From Amblyomma americanum (lineage: Eukaryota > Arthropoda > Arachnida > Ixodida > Ixodidae): a DNA stretch of 64,000 nucleotides. The stretch is from positions 66,436,149-66,500,148 of the forward strand of contig NC_135505.1 of the NCBI RefSeq assembly GCF_052857255.1. Direction: 5' to 3'. The position numbers were made by a program, and so were the translations under genes. The notes under the pieces are model-generated. The model did no database searches. It saw only the letters and a program-made list of their open reading frames with translations, and was not told the origin of the DNA. How positions within the stretch are numbered: position 1 is the stretch's first letter; every line of letters begins with the position of its first letter. Of this stretch, positions 12,501 to 21,945 are shown one piece after another.

Positions 12501-12699
12501 ACTGTGCTAAGAACCAGAACATGCAGCTGAGCTTGTGTACATAGAGGATGTTCCTTTTCTTTTTAATTCCATGCAAATAAACACTTTCAGTCATTTTTTT
12601 GTTAAAAAAATACATTCATTCTATTTTATTTATTTTGCTGAGCACTTTTCCCACAATCCTCAACACTGCTAACTGCTGAGCTGCCGATGTGCGATGCTC

Positions 12700-14795
12700 T
12701 TCAGCCTACCTTTCTTGTTTATGCTGCTTCTCTCTGGCATCCAGCCTACTTGCCTCGGCACACTCATCAGCCAAGAGATTGAGCTCTTGCTGCTTTATGT
12801 TAAGTTCCGCCAGCGTCTTTTCTTTTTCCCAAGCAAGTTTTTGTTCTTCGAGGGCCAGTTGCCGGGATTCTAAAAGGAAACCTTTTTCTTTCATTGCTTG
12901 CTTATATCGCACCCTCTTTTCCAAAAATTCATAATCGGCGGATGGCTCCTGCGAATTTTCCCTGTGGAAAAAAGCAGTCTATTACAAATGCAATGTCACA
13001 AATATGTTGTGAAAGTAGTGTAGTTGTAATACGCAATTTTACTGGATGTAAATAAAACAAGCCATAAAAACTGAAGGCGCATTCAAAGCTGGTCGTCTGT
13101 GTTACTCAACAGCAGGTATCAGTGACTAACTCACCCCGTACAGCTGGACGCGGTGCAGGAGCTGTTGCTACAGCCTGCCCTGTATATTGATGGGCAGGGC
13201 TGGTAGAGAAGCCAGGCAGCTGCACCGTCCCAGTCTGATCATCCAGATTCTGAATTGCAACGTCTTCAGTGTCACTGTCATTCAAGTTGCAATTCAGAAT
13301 CTGGTTGCACGTCTGTGACGTGCTTTCGCTTTGATCGTCACCTGAAAAAAAACATACATAAGAAAAATGAGGTACAGCTGCAGCCGCTGTACACTGATTG
13401 CTATACTATATTCTCCTTATTGCTGCTAGTTTCAGCCCACCTGTTGAGGTAGCGTTATGATCCATAGCGCAGTAACAAAACAGCAGACAAACACAAGCCC
13501 TAACGTGTGTTAGCGCTTGTGTTTCTCCCCTGCTTTGTTACTGCGCTATGGATCATAACGCATACCCACTAGCCCTAACCATCACCTTGTTATGTTGAGG
13601 TAGGCTGAAATTGTTGTTCATTGTGAGTTAGAAATTAGAGTGACGGTCGCTGAGTAAGTGAACAGTCATATTGTGTCATAAAACCTTCCAAGTGCTCTGC
13701 AGAAGCATCTAAACAAAAAGATGCCTGAAAAGCTAGAAAAACTCGTAAAAGAAAAATTTAGGTGCACCAATAATGTGTCATGCATGCCTATTTTATGCAT
13801 TCATTCATCCGGTCAGCTTTCTCCTGAAATTTAAATTTAGAATTCTCATACTTGTATCAGAAAATCTCGCCAGAGAAACATAGAATGCAATTTAGGCAGC
13901 GAAACTGCCTCTCCCCAGATCATGTTATGAGTGGACTTGAAGAAGGAAGCTGAGGGGTCCCTTTCTGTCCGGAGAACTGTCATTTCGAGAAATCGCAAGC
14001 TGCATATGCGACTTGGACACATTATTTTTAAGGCGTTTACTTATGACTCTAAAGGTACATTCATTAGCTCCTGTCAAAGTTGAGTTCTGTTTATGGCTAA
14101 AGGAAGTTGCACGTTGTCGGTTCTTTGAGCGTCACGCTTGACGTACGCTGCGTCGGCGTTTTTTGCGATGCGCGGTCGACAAGGCGAACATAGGGCACTG
14201 ACGTAGCAGATGCTGAATCAAATGAAAGACTGTCTTAAAGGCAAAATCATCGTCAGTGGACACTGCATGCGGTATACCCACCGTCACCGGCGCTCCCGTC
14301 GAAGTGTGCCGCGGCGTGTGTCTCGGGCTTGCGCTGGAGAATTCTGCACTGTTGGGGCGCAGTTCGCCTCGCGAGGTGTTGCGGCAGGGGCCGGATATGC
14401 CTTACGGCGAGCCCGGAGCTTCACTCCGTGCTCCCTTGCGAGATCGAACACCTCCTGCAGCAAGACCTCGCGCGCTCTATACTGCTCCTCTGTTCCCGAC
14501 CTGAAAATCAATCACAGATACATGTAAACAATATTCAGCATACTCAGTGCAACATGCTTTGGCTGCAAACTCACTTGTTCAGGCTTGCTCTGTCGTTGGC
14601 CGCATAGTGCCCCAGCAGAAGCTCCGTTCGGTCACGAACGGCGCGAACAGTAAACGACCTTCCTGCAATATCTTGCATTTTTGAATCAATGTTTGTCGAT
14701 TGCATTCAGTCTTGAAAGGGGTTTTCGCTCCGCACATAGACGAGAAGTTCGAGGTCTAAATTCACACCAAAGCGCACACGATTCTTGTTAGACAT
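12700..14795 (-). pseudogene. Myb/SANT-like protein gene of the Harbinger element
   Basis: The start codon is probably ATG at 14795-14793. Exon 1 (14795-14575) encodes M-S-N-K-N-R-V-R-F-G-V-N-L-D-L-E-L-L and, after an in-frame TGA at 14708-14706, S-F-T-V-R-A-V-R-D-R-T-E-L-L-L. It ends in a GTGAGT donor. Exon 2 starts at 14500 after TTTTCAG, and the frame joins exactly to give K-S-G-T-E-E-Q-Y. Further exons are about 13341-13133 (acidic, low-complexity) and 12961-12700, a heptad-rich coiled coil (F-L-L-E-S-R-Q-L-A-L-E-E-Q-K-L). The joins after exon 2 are not frame-consistent, so further lesions exist or my boundaries are off. Proteins of this type bind Harbinger ends and bring the transposase into the nucleus. 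The gene runs towards the transposase gene. Confidence 0.7.
13442..13603. mobile_element. Hairpin element copy 1 with 11-bp target duplication
   Basis: The 11 bases TGTTGAGGTAG flank the element (13442-13452 and 13593-13603). Inside, 13449-13504 and about 13509-13565 are near-perfect reverse complements (stem about 55 bp, loop about 4 nt). The stem starts GCGTTATGATCCATAGCGC. After the right arm comes the tail ACCCACTAGCCC, then a short variable end. Copies 2 and 3 share the tail but not the stem. It lies in an intron of the Myb-like gene. Confidence 0.8.
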
Positions 14796-15239
14796 GGTGC
14801 TCCTTGTCACGCGGCAACGTTTTAAAACCCTCTGCCCTCTGCGAGCAATTCAAAGCTTTGCAGCTTTATGCAAAGGAAACTTCTTCCGAATTAATAATGG
14901 CAGTAATGAGTGTATTAAAATTCTCTGCTTTTTTCAAAGAGTAAATAAATTGAACTCCACAACATAATCGCACAAAATTTGAGAATTACTATAATTACTT
15001 CGCCCGGTGTTGTTGCTATGACAACAGTGTACACTGTACCTAGTTAGGCTTAACAGCAAAGAAATTGTCTATTTATCTGAAAAACATTGGCCATTTATCG
15101 CTTATACCGCTACGTGTGGGCAAGAGTAGGCGAAATAAAAGCGAACCGCTACCATTAAAGCGAGCTATTGCGTCGGAGAATCCAGTGGCGGCGTGTATTT
15201 ATTCCGAAGCGGGCGAGCAGGGCGCCGCCATCTTGTCAA

Positions 15240-15403
15240 AATTAGCGTACGCAAGCCACGCAAGCGCCGCAACACAAAGTCCGCTGGCTAGCGTACGCAC
15301 GCAAGACGCAGGGCTTGCGCTTGCGTTCTGCGCATGCGCACTACCGTCCCCGCAAACTCCTTGCGTACGCTAAGCCGTAGCGTACGCACAGCTAAAACTG
15401 TCT
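15240..15403. repeat. Right terminal inverted repeat and subterminal GCGTACGC motifs
   Basis: GCGTACGC occurs at about 15245, 15292, 15363 and 15380, each in a context such as TAGCGTACGCA or TTGCGTACGCTAA, before the terminal CTAAAACTGTCT. The motif is shared with the left end of the Harbinger element and is otherwise rare in the window. Confidence 0.75.
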
Positions 15404-15465
15404 AATACTCTAGTACGTACAGGAAGGGTTCCTCCAATTTACACAATGACTAAAATGAGTAATAA

Positions 15466-15731
15466 TAGTACCCATTAAGGGCCGCCGCAGTTGCCCATTG
15501 GTTACAGCGCACGGCTGCTGACCTGAAAGACGCGGATTCGATCCCGGCCGTGGAGGTCGAATTTCGACGGGGGCGAAATTACAGAGGCCCGCTGTCTCTA
15601 CGATGTCAGTGCAGGTTAAAGAACTGCAGGTAGTCGAATTTCCGGAGCCCTTCCCTACGGCGTCTCTCATTGCCTGGGTCGCTTTGGGATGCTAAACTCA
15701 CATGAACTAAACTAAACTAGTACTCATGAAG
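15466..15731 (+). mobile_element. Full-length tRNA-derived SINE with target-site duplication
   Basis: The SINE body (15480-15717) begins GGCCGCCGCAG, has an A-box region GTTGCCCATTGG and a B box GATTCGATCCC, and ends in the tandem tail GAACTAAACTAAACT. Its flanks TAGTACCCATTAAG (15466-15479) and TAGTACTCATGAAG (15718-15731) are a 14-bp target duplication with two differences, so the insertion is fairly old. It lies just outside the right end of the Harbinger element. Confidence 0.85.
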
Positions 15732-17179
15732 TATTTAGTTCTCATCATTTTAGCGAAGGTGCTGATTCCAAGCGGCAAAAAAGGGCGGCATCTGCTCGGC
15801 CTGACATGGCTATAAAATTGTGTGGCTATAGACTGACATGTCTTAATTGTGGTCAAAGAAATAAACAAAGCGACGTTCTGGATATAGCAAAGAGGAAGCA
15901 AGAATCAAAATTGATTGTGAATAACGGCACATTATTAGAACTTTCACCAGGCAGCTACTCTTTCTTCATGCAATGATAGTTGTGAGAAAATTTTCCGCTC
16001 TTCTGTGAGCTAAATAGTTTTTCACGTTGCAGACTCGTAACACGCATGCCTGCCCAATAAACGGTGACGTCAGTGGCACGCAGTCCTCGAGGACATGAGA
16101 CCTTTTAATTTTTTTATGTTGACTGCTTCATTTTTTTTTGTTTAATCTGGGGAAGCTGATATTTTCGTAGTTTATTACAACGTGAAATAGTTATGCGGCC
16201 ACAGTCGAGATAAGGAGCCTAAGCAAAAGTTATACAGCATCGTATGGTGCTCCCAGGTGCGGCAGAGATATGGAGAGCTAGAAGATACAGTGCTAGCCTC
16301 TCAGCAGTATGCCCGCACAGAACAGCTACACAAGGCCCAAGATTTATAGAATATTCAACACGACGCTACTATTATCACTGCGAACCACTATAGAAAAAAT
16401 CAGCACTTATTAGCCTGGAATGAACGATCCCCGCATGTGCGGTGGTATTGATATTTACGGCGCCATTTTGCAGCAGAAAAAGCATCGGCTTCTAAAAGAG
16501 TTCTATAGTGGTGCATGCATTTCTCCACTACGTATTTTGCAAGAAAAAGAAAACACAGGCTTCGAAGCTTAGATGCTGTAGCAGCATCATGCTGTTGAAG
16601 CTTTTCAGGTCCACTTTTCATACTATGTAGCTACAAATGTCTAACAAAGGCGGGAAAAAATGATTTTTACAGACTAGCTGGCTCCCCTAGGTACTGAAGC
16701 ACTTTCTGTGGTTGGCATTTTATTTTGTCAAATACCAATGCCGAGCAGTTGTGCTTTAATGCTATACGAGCTATTATTGCAGCAGGGGAAAGAAATTTCA
16801 GCGACAAGCTTTGTTGAATTCCTTAAAACTATGGACGCGAAATGCGTGGATGTTGGGCTTCGAATTGTTGAGCCTATGTGTAATGCAGAATAGCAGGCAT
16901 ATTCAAGGCTGGAATGAATCGTAGCGTTGCCGCAACCAAAATATCACTTCGCATTTCCACCAAAATCACATATGTAAGATTGCAGTGGTCGTTTTATAAA
17001 TTCACCCACCTACTGGTGTTGACAGCAATATATCGTGAATTCGGCCTCTTTATAAGCAGTTAAGCAGCACTGTTTTTTTGGGGGGGAAAAGAAAAAGCGA
17101 AGTATCGGTCCTACATATCAGCGAAGACCTAAACCGCGCCAAAAGGAATGGATGAAAGAGGGATTAAGATAAAAAAAGA
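15732..17179. other. No recognisable gene
   Basis: AT-rich DNA with short open frames only; no domain, splice pair or repeat boundary could be supported. Confidence 0.4.
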
Positions 17180-17300
17180 AAGAGGTGCCGTAGTGAAGGG
17201 CTCCAGAATAATTTCGACCACCTGCGGATCTTTAACGTGCAGTGACACCGAACAGCGCACGAGTGCCTTAATGTTTCGCCGCCATGAAAACGCGGCCGCA
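17180..17300 (-). repeat. SINE fragment (same family as 20557-20798)
   Basis: Minus-strand copy of the SINE body, recognisable by GTGCCGTAGTGAAGGGCTC, TTCGACCACCTG and TTTAACGTGCAGTGAC. It fades out before the tRNA head. Confidence 0.75.
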
Positions 17301-17890
17301 GCGGCACATTTTCAGGATACAAACAAGTTTTGAATACTCAACACCTCTAAGGATCAAAAGATATCCGATTATATGCATACATAGTTTTAGTGAAGAATGC
17401 AGGCTGAGAGGAATTGTTTGATACAGCCTGTGTATCAGCGTAATAACACGATACCGTATTGATCATACCATATTCGCGGGCTCGTTCTGTGGGCAGCTTG
17501 GGCAATTAGCGCTACTGTAAAAAAGAATCACTGCGAATTAAGGCTTTTTTGTCGATGATGCATAATTACCGTGCGCTAGTCTTTCGTATTTTTAGGGTGC
17601 AAAGCGAAGGACAGTTCAAGGAAAGAAAAAATTACAGACGGTTTAACTTTGTTAATTACGGAATATCGTGCAGTCGCACTTAGCTTTTACGTGGTTATGC
17701 TTTTTTTGTGCTAATAATTCAAACTTGTTGTCATAGTTTCCAAGTCACCTTGATGCCGAAGTGTCACACACAGAGCACGAGACCCGAAGGGGGTTTCCAC
17801 AAACTCACTCTTGTTGATTTTCCTCACTGCAGGATTTTCAGCACGATGGCCTTCATATTTCCGCTTTCTCTACGCCGCCATCGCATCCAG

Positions 17891-18031
17891 TCACAACTGC
17901 CGTTTTTCAACGGTTTCTTGCTGACGTTTTTTCTGCACATACTGCATGTGTAATTCCAATTCTCTCTGTCGCAAAGCCACGACATCGGCCTCCGTTGATT
18001 CCCGCTGCCGTGTTGCCCTTTGTTGTTTCCG
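17891..18031 (-). pseudogene. Coiled-coil remnant, possibly C-terminus of a second Myb-like accessory gene
   Basis: One minus-strand frame reads R-Q-R-E-L-E-L-H-M-Q-Y-V-Q-K-K-R-Q-Q-E-T, a charged heptad-rich stretch like the C-terminus of Harbinger-associated Myb/SANT-like proteins, ending at TGA (17893-17891). It lies just upstream of a Harbinger transposase relic on the opposite strand. No DNA-binding part is visible. Low-complexity helices can resemble each other by chance, so the assignment is weak. Confidence 0.35.
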
Positions 18032-18566
18032 TCGTCACAAACAACATATTCTTCGACAGAGAACCAAGACGGCCCGGGTCAGCCTCCATGCTCATTCGAG
18101 AAACAGAGCCAGGGCAGAATGTGTTCAAAGACGTTTAGCTGCAAATTGTTGTCTTTGAGCAGAAAGTGGTACATGCCCACTGCGGGGGATTGGCCAAGAC
18201 ACAGGCACGACTGTGAGGCTAGGCGTGATTCTTCTGTTGCCTTACAATATTCCTGGGAGAGAAAAACGTTTAATGCATAGAATGCTTGGGCGGGCCATCA
18301 TTCCAGGAGCCCATTGATTTTACCACCTCTCTTGCCCGGCTCACCAGCAAAATCTGGGCCTGCTTGCACAGAGCTCTTAAGTGCAGTCTCACTCTAATCC
18401 TCACGCTCATTCGAAACTCAATGCAGGCTTAATATTCCCTAGCTTAAAAGTCGCTTGCGAGAAAGAAACTAGACTGGAACAAGGCAGGATATCAAGTTTT
18501 AAACAAGACTTGAGCCCTAGCTTCATTCGACCAGTCTTGTCCGAATCTTCTCCAGTCATATCCAAC

Positions 18567-20089
18567 ATGTCTGTCTTGCGTTTGTTCCGCCTCGAGATGC
18601 TCGCTGAGCGCCTTTTGGGCCGTGAACGTCTGTTCCGAGACCTGACATACGTCTTCGAAATTTCCGAAGAGGGTGAGCTTCAGAGGCGATTTCGGTTTGG
18701 CCGCGCTGGCATCGCTTACCTCGACAAGCTGCTGCGCGATGACCTCGAGCATCGAAAGCACCGCAGCTACGCTTTGAGTGTTGAGCAGCAACTGTTGGTC
18801 GCGCTGAAGTTCTTCGCCACCAGCGGCTTTCTGATCATGGCCGGAGATATGCTCGACGTGCACGAATCGACTGCCAGCCGCACCGTTTGTCGAGTTGCTC
18901 TGTCCCTCGTCCACCGCAGCGCCACTTGGGCACGGTAAGCCTCGCTTTAGCCCATCGCGATTTTTATAGCTTTATTGCGGGCGTTGAGGCTCCCCTCCTC
19001 CCCTGCTTCTATGAGGCCGTGTGTAGCAGCTGTCTCTGCTTCTTTGCCAGACAGGCGCCTCGCAAGAAAATTACGCCACACAAAAGTACGAAAAGAACGC
19101 TGGGTGGATAGCAAATTTCGCTTTTGTTTTCAAGAAAACAAGCAGCGAACAGTATGAGGAAACGGTGTAACATGACCACTTAAAGAGAACGTTCTTACGC
19201 GCTGCATAAAACTGTAAACTTTGCAATCGCAAAACGGGGGTGCGAAATTCGCATTCTGAGCAGCAATTGCGCAATTTGTCGTGTTCCCAGCGATGGGATA
19301 GTTTTCTCCTGCGGTGCCGTGGAGTGTATGCGCTAGATCTGCAAGTTTACAAGTAGGAAGGTTCGAAAATTACCTCAAGTGTGACAGCTAGTGTAATCCC
19401 GTGACATCGCTATGGAACAAAAGTTATTTGTGTTCTGTATTACCAGTTGGCCCTCGGCGAACGAACTGGCTGAGCTGCAGGCCATCATCTACGCCCTGGG
19501 CTGCTTTCCCTGCGTGTTTGGCGCAACTGACGGCACGCACGTGAGGACACAGGCACCCGGTCTGAGCGAGTAAGCGTACGTCAAAAGGAATTTTTACCAC
19601 TCCATCAACGTTGAGCTCGTGGTCGGCGCTGTCGGATCCTCGACATCGACGCCAAGTGGGCAGGTGGAACTCACGACTCGTGGTGCTTGCCAACAGCACC
19701 CTTGCTGAAAGCTTCGAGAGCGGAATGTGCACCGGCCTGTTGTAAACTAGGAAGCGCACAATACCGAACGACGGACAGAGCGCTCGTGAACCTGTTTTTT
19801 GTGTCCATTACTCTGTCCGTCGTCCGGTATTGTGCGCTTCCTAGTTTACAACATGCATCACCAACTAGCCCGGCAGCTTGCTCTCCTGAACTGCACCGGC
19901 CTGCTGTTGGGAGAAAGCGGGTACCCGTGGAAGGCATGGCTGTTGACCCCATTCCTTCCGACCAAGCGCGCCCGGGAAAAGGCACTACAGTGCAGCGCAT
20001 GGCACTACGAGGGCAGTAGTGGACAGATTCGTCAACGTGCAGTCAGCATGCGAGAGTCTCGCCTGTCGGTTTTAAGGCGAAACCTTTAA
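18567..20089 (+). pseudogene. Second Harbinger DDE transposase, two exons, inactivated
   Basis: Exon 1 (18567-18934) starts at ATG and encodes R-R-F-R-F-G-R-A-G-I-A-Y-L and a helix-turn-helix-like region ending S-T-A-S-R-T-V-C-R-V. The donor GTAAGC at 18935 and the acceptor TATTACCAG before 19447 join in frame to give A-T-W-A-R-W-P-S. Exon 2 carries the first catalytic Asp in F-G-A-T-D-G-T-H-V, then Y-V-K-R-N-F-Y-H-S-I-N-V. The second acidic residue, in the position L-L-G-E-S-G-Y-P, is Glu where Asp is usual. Lesions: TAA at 19571-19573, a frameshift near 19640, and the hairpin insertion at 19740-19891. The final catalytic Glu region is lost. I found no terminal repeats around this copy. It is a separate lineage from the 6440-11361 transposase. 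Confidence 0.8.
19728..19903. mobile_element. Hairpin element copy 2 with 12-bp target duplication
   Basis: TGCACCGGCCTG flanks the element exactly (19728-19739 and 19892-19903). The arms 19738-19780 and 19811-19854 are near-perfect reverse complements around a 30-nt loop; the stem reads GTTGTAAACTAGGAAGCGCA. The tail after the right arm is ACCAACTAGCCC followed by about 20 variable bases. Removing the element and one flank rejoins the transposase frame across the site as G-M-C-T-G-L-L-L-G, which demonstrates insertion. Confidence 0.9.
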
Positions 20090-20541
20090 TGGCTCATGCT
20101 CGCGGCTACTGATCATGTCCGTTCGTGACGCTCCGTTTGTTGAGAACTAATAAAAGTAGGAGAAAAAGAATGGTGGCTTCAGATAGAGGAGGAAATAATA
20201 AACCTAGGAGACGAATTTGATAACTGTAGAGTAATTAGGTAGTTACTTATAGTCAAAGATGTCGAAAAATTGCGTCGAGTAAACGGTGGGACGTCACATG
20301 CACGGGAAGTCGTCACAGCAGAGTGGAAAATCACAGAATGGACGGAGAAAACGCCGGATTTAGTAATTAGTAATTAATAATTATAACTCCCAGAGGCCGC
20401 CACAGTAGCAGCCAAAGTCGCGCGGAAAGGTTTTCGCCTCACGCAGTTTAGGTAGTCAAAATTCCCCCCTCCCAATTTTTGCCTCCCCCAGCATACTGTG
20501 CGCAAAAGTGAAATGAGAAGCACGCGCCGAGACTGCTGATT
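20090..20541. other. No recognisable gene
   Basis: Tail of the Harbinger relic followed by AT-rich DNA; no element end could be defined. Confidence 0.4.
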
Positions 20542-20813
20542 GAGTTATATAATTATGGTTTATGGTTTGGTTTATGGGGTTTAACGTCCCAAAGCGACTC
20601 AGGCTATGAGGGACGCCGTAGTGAAGGGCTCAAGAAATTTCTACCACCTGGGGTTCTTTAACGTGCACTGATATCGCACAGTACACGGGCCTCTAGAATT
20701 TCGCCTCCATCGAAATCCGACCGCCGCGGCCGGGATCGAGCCCGCGTCTTTCGGGCCAGCAGCCGAGCGCCATAACCACTCAGCCACCGCGGCGGCCCGA
20801 GTTATATAATTAT
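20542..20813 (-). mobile_element. Full-length tRNA-derived SINE with perfect 15-bp target duplication
   Basis: GAGTTATATAATTAT stands on both sides (20542-20556 and 20799-20813). Read on the minus strand, the 242-bp body begins with a tRNA-like head: A box TGGCTGAGTGG, B box GGCTCGATCCC. It continues through a body with TTAAAGAACCCCAGGTGG and ends CCCATAAACCAAACCATAAA. Pol III would transcribe it from the internal boxes and a LINE would retropose it. The perfect duplication implies a young insertion. Related pieces lie at 2178, 10418, 15480, 17180 and 55885. Confidence 0.92.
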
Positions 20814-21820
20814 ATCGCCATGTTAAAATCATGCCATCGTATGAGTGGAACGAGAACCTTTTGGGAACGAGAACCTTTTGGATGTAAAACTAGCCTTGCG
20901 GAGAAGCTGACTTACACATTTCTGCAAATGGTCTGTTTTGCAAGTTGTCAACGCTTGTGAGGATTAAGTGACTTGAAATAGCGATAGAAAAATGTTTGCG
21001 GGTTAAGATTAAGCAGGGCCATAGCAGCATGAAGCTAATGCTCTAGTTCGGGAGAATAAAACAAGCCCTTTTTCTGCATTAAAAAGAATAGAAAATCCTG
21101 ACCGCGCAACTCAGCTGCGTCTGGAAAAAAGATGCCATATGGCTTTCGGCCTCATCATAAAAAATGTTTGTACTCCAATTCAATACATTTTTAAACTTCA
21201 ACCGCTCAGAGCAATCATAACGGTTCTGAAAGAAAGTAGGACTCACCCTCTGAAGCTCAAAGGCCACATTAGCTGCACTCATGCTTGAGGTTGCATGCAT
21301 TTTGCAGCGTACACCTACCGCCAAGAGTTCAAGAAAGTTGACTGTGCCGAAAACAGCTAATTTCTTCGCATCCACAACTTATTACTGGAGATATAATTGT
21401 GCATTGCACAATTTGGACCATGACAAGTAATATCTCTTCTAAGATCCATGAACTGGCGAGGGCGAAATTGAGTTGTTTTACTAAAAGTGTACATGAGCGT
21501 AACTTCCCACCGCCACCCCGCCCTCTACAAAATGCAAGCAGATATACATTCGACCGTACTTACCAGGACTGATACGGCGTCATCGCAAAGTTAGCCTGTT
21601 GGCAGGCTGTCGAAACGCGTTAGTCCCGTTTCACATGCATGCGATTTTCGCATGCGACCCTGCGAATTCCGTCGGTCTGCGACTGGGGAGGGCCGTCGGT
21701 CTATTCGCAGACGGCTTGCGATCGAGTTCCACCCGTTTGGAAATCAGTCGCAGCGTCGGTTTGTTCGCTCTGCGACTGACCAATGGGGAACATCTTAACT
21801 TGTGGCCACGGGCCACCGCC
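20814..21820. other. No recognisable gene; upstream region of the MADF-BESS gene
   Basis: The first part is AT-rich. From about 21600 the sequence becomes GC-rich, with repeated short words such as GTCGGTCT and TCTGCGACTG, and leads into the presumed promoter. Confidence 0.4.
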
Positions 21821-21844
21821 GCCGGAAGTTCAGTACCGGAAGTG
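21821..21844 (+). promoter_or_regulatory. Two ETS-type motifs upstream of the MADF-BESS gene
   Basis: CCGGAAGT occurs twice, at 21822-21829 and 21836-21843, about 105-125 bp before the ATG at 21946, in GC-rich DNA without a TATA box. Tandem ETS/GABP-type sites are typical of TATA-less promoters. Function is inferred only from motif and position. Confidence 0.4.
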
Positions 21845-21945
21845 GCGCAGCGGCAAATGCAAACGGTGTTTTGGAGCGCTGCACGCACGTGGCCGCACAG
21901 TCGGTGTTGGGGTTTTTCGAGCGCAGGCAGGGGCCACTAGTCGAT

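Larger units (their letters stand above)
5885..15403 (+). mobile_element. PIF/Harbinger DNA transposon, nearly complete, old
   Basis: The left end reads AGACAGATTTAGCTATGCGT and the right end, reverse complemented, AGACAGTTTTAGCTGTGCGT. Both continue into GTACGC, giving about 24 bp of terminal inverted repeat with two mismatches. The three bases AAT stand just outside both ends (5882-5884 and 15404-15406), and a 3-bp duplication is what Harbinger elements make. Inside are the two genes expected of this superfamily: a DDE nuclease on the plus strand (6440-11361) and a Myb/SANT-like protein on the minus strand (14795-12700), running convergently. At 9.5 kb it is long for the group, partly because SINEs (about 7890-8015, 10418-10555), a LINE fragment (11640-12500) and a hairpin element (13453-13592) have inserted. 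Both genes carry stops or frameshifts, so this copy is very probably dead. Confidence 0.85.

Noticed and set aside
13449..13565. Hairpin copy 1 as a miRNA precursor
   Set aside because: Flanking target duplication and the shared tail with two unrelated loci indicate a mobile element rather than a fixed miRNA gene.
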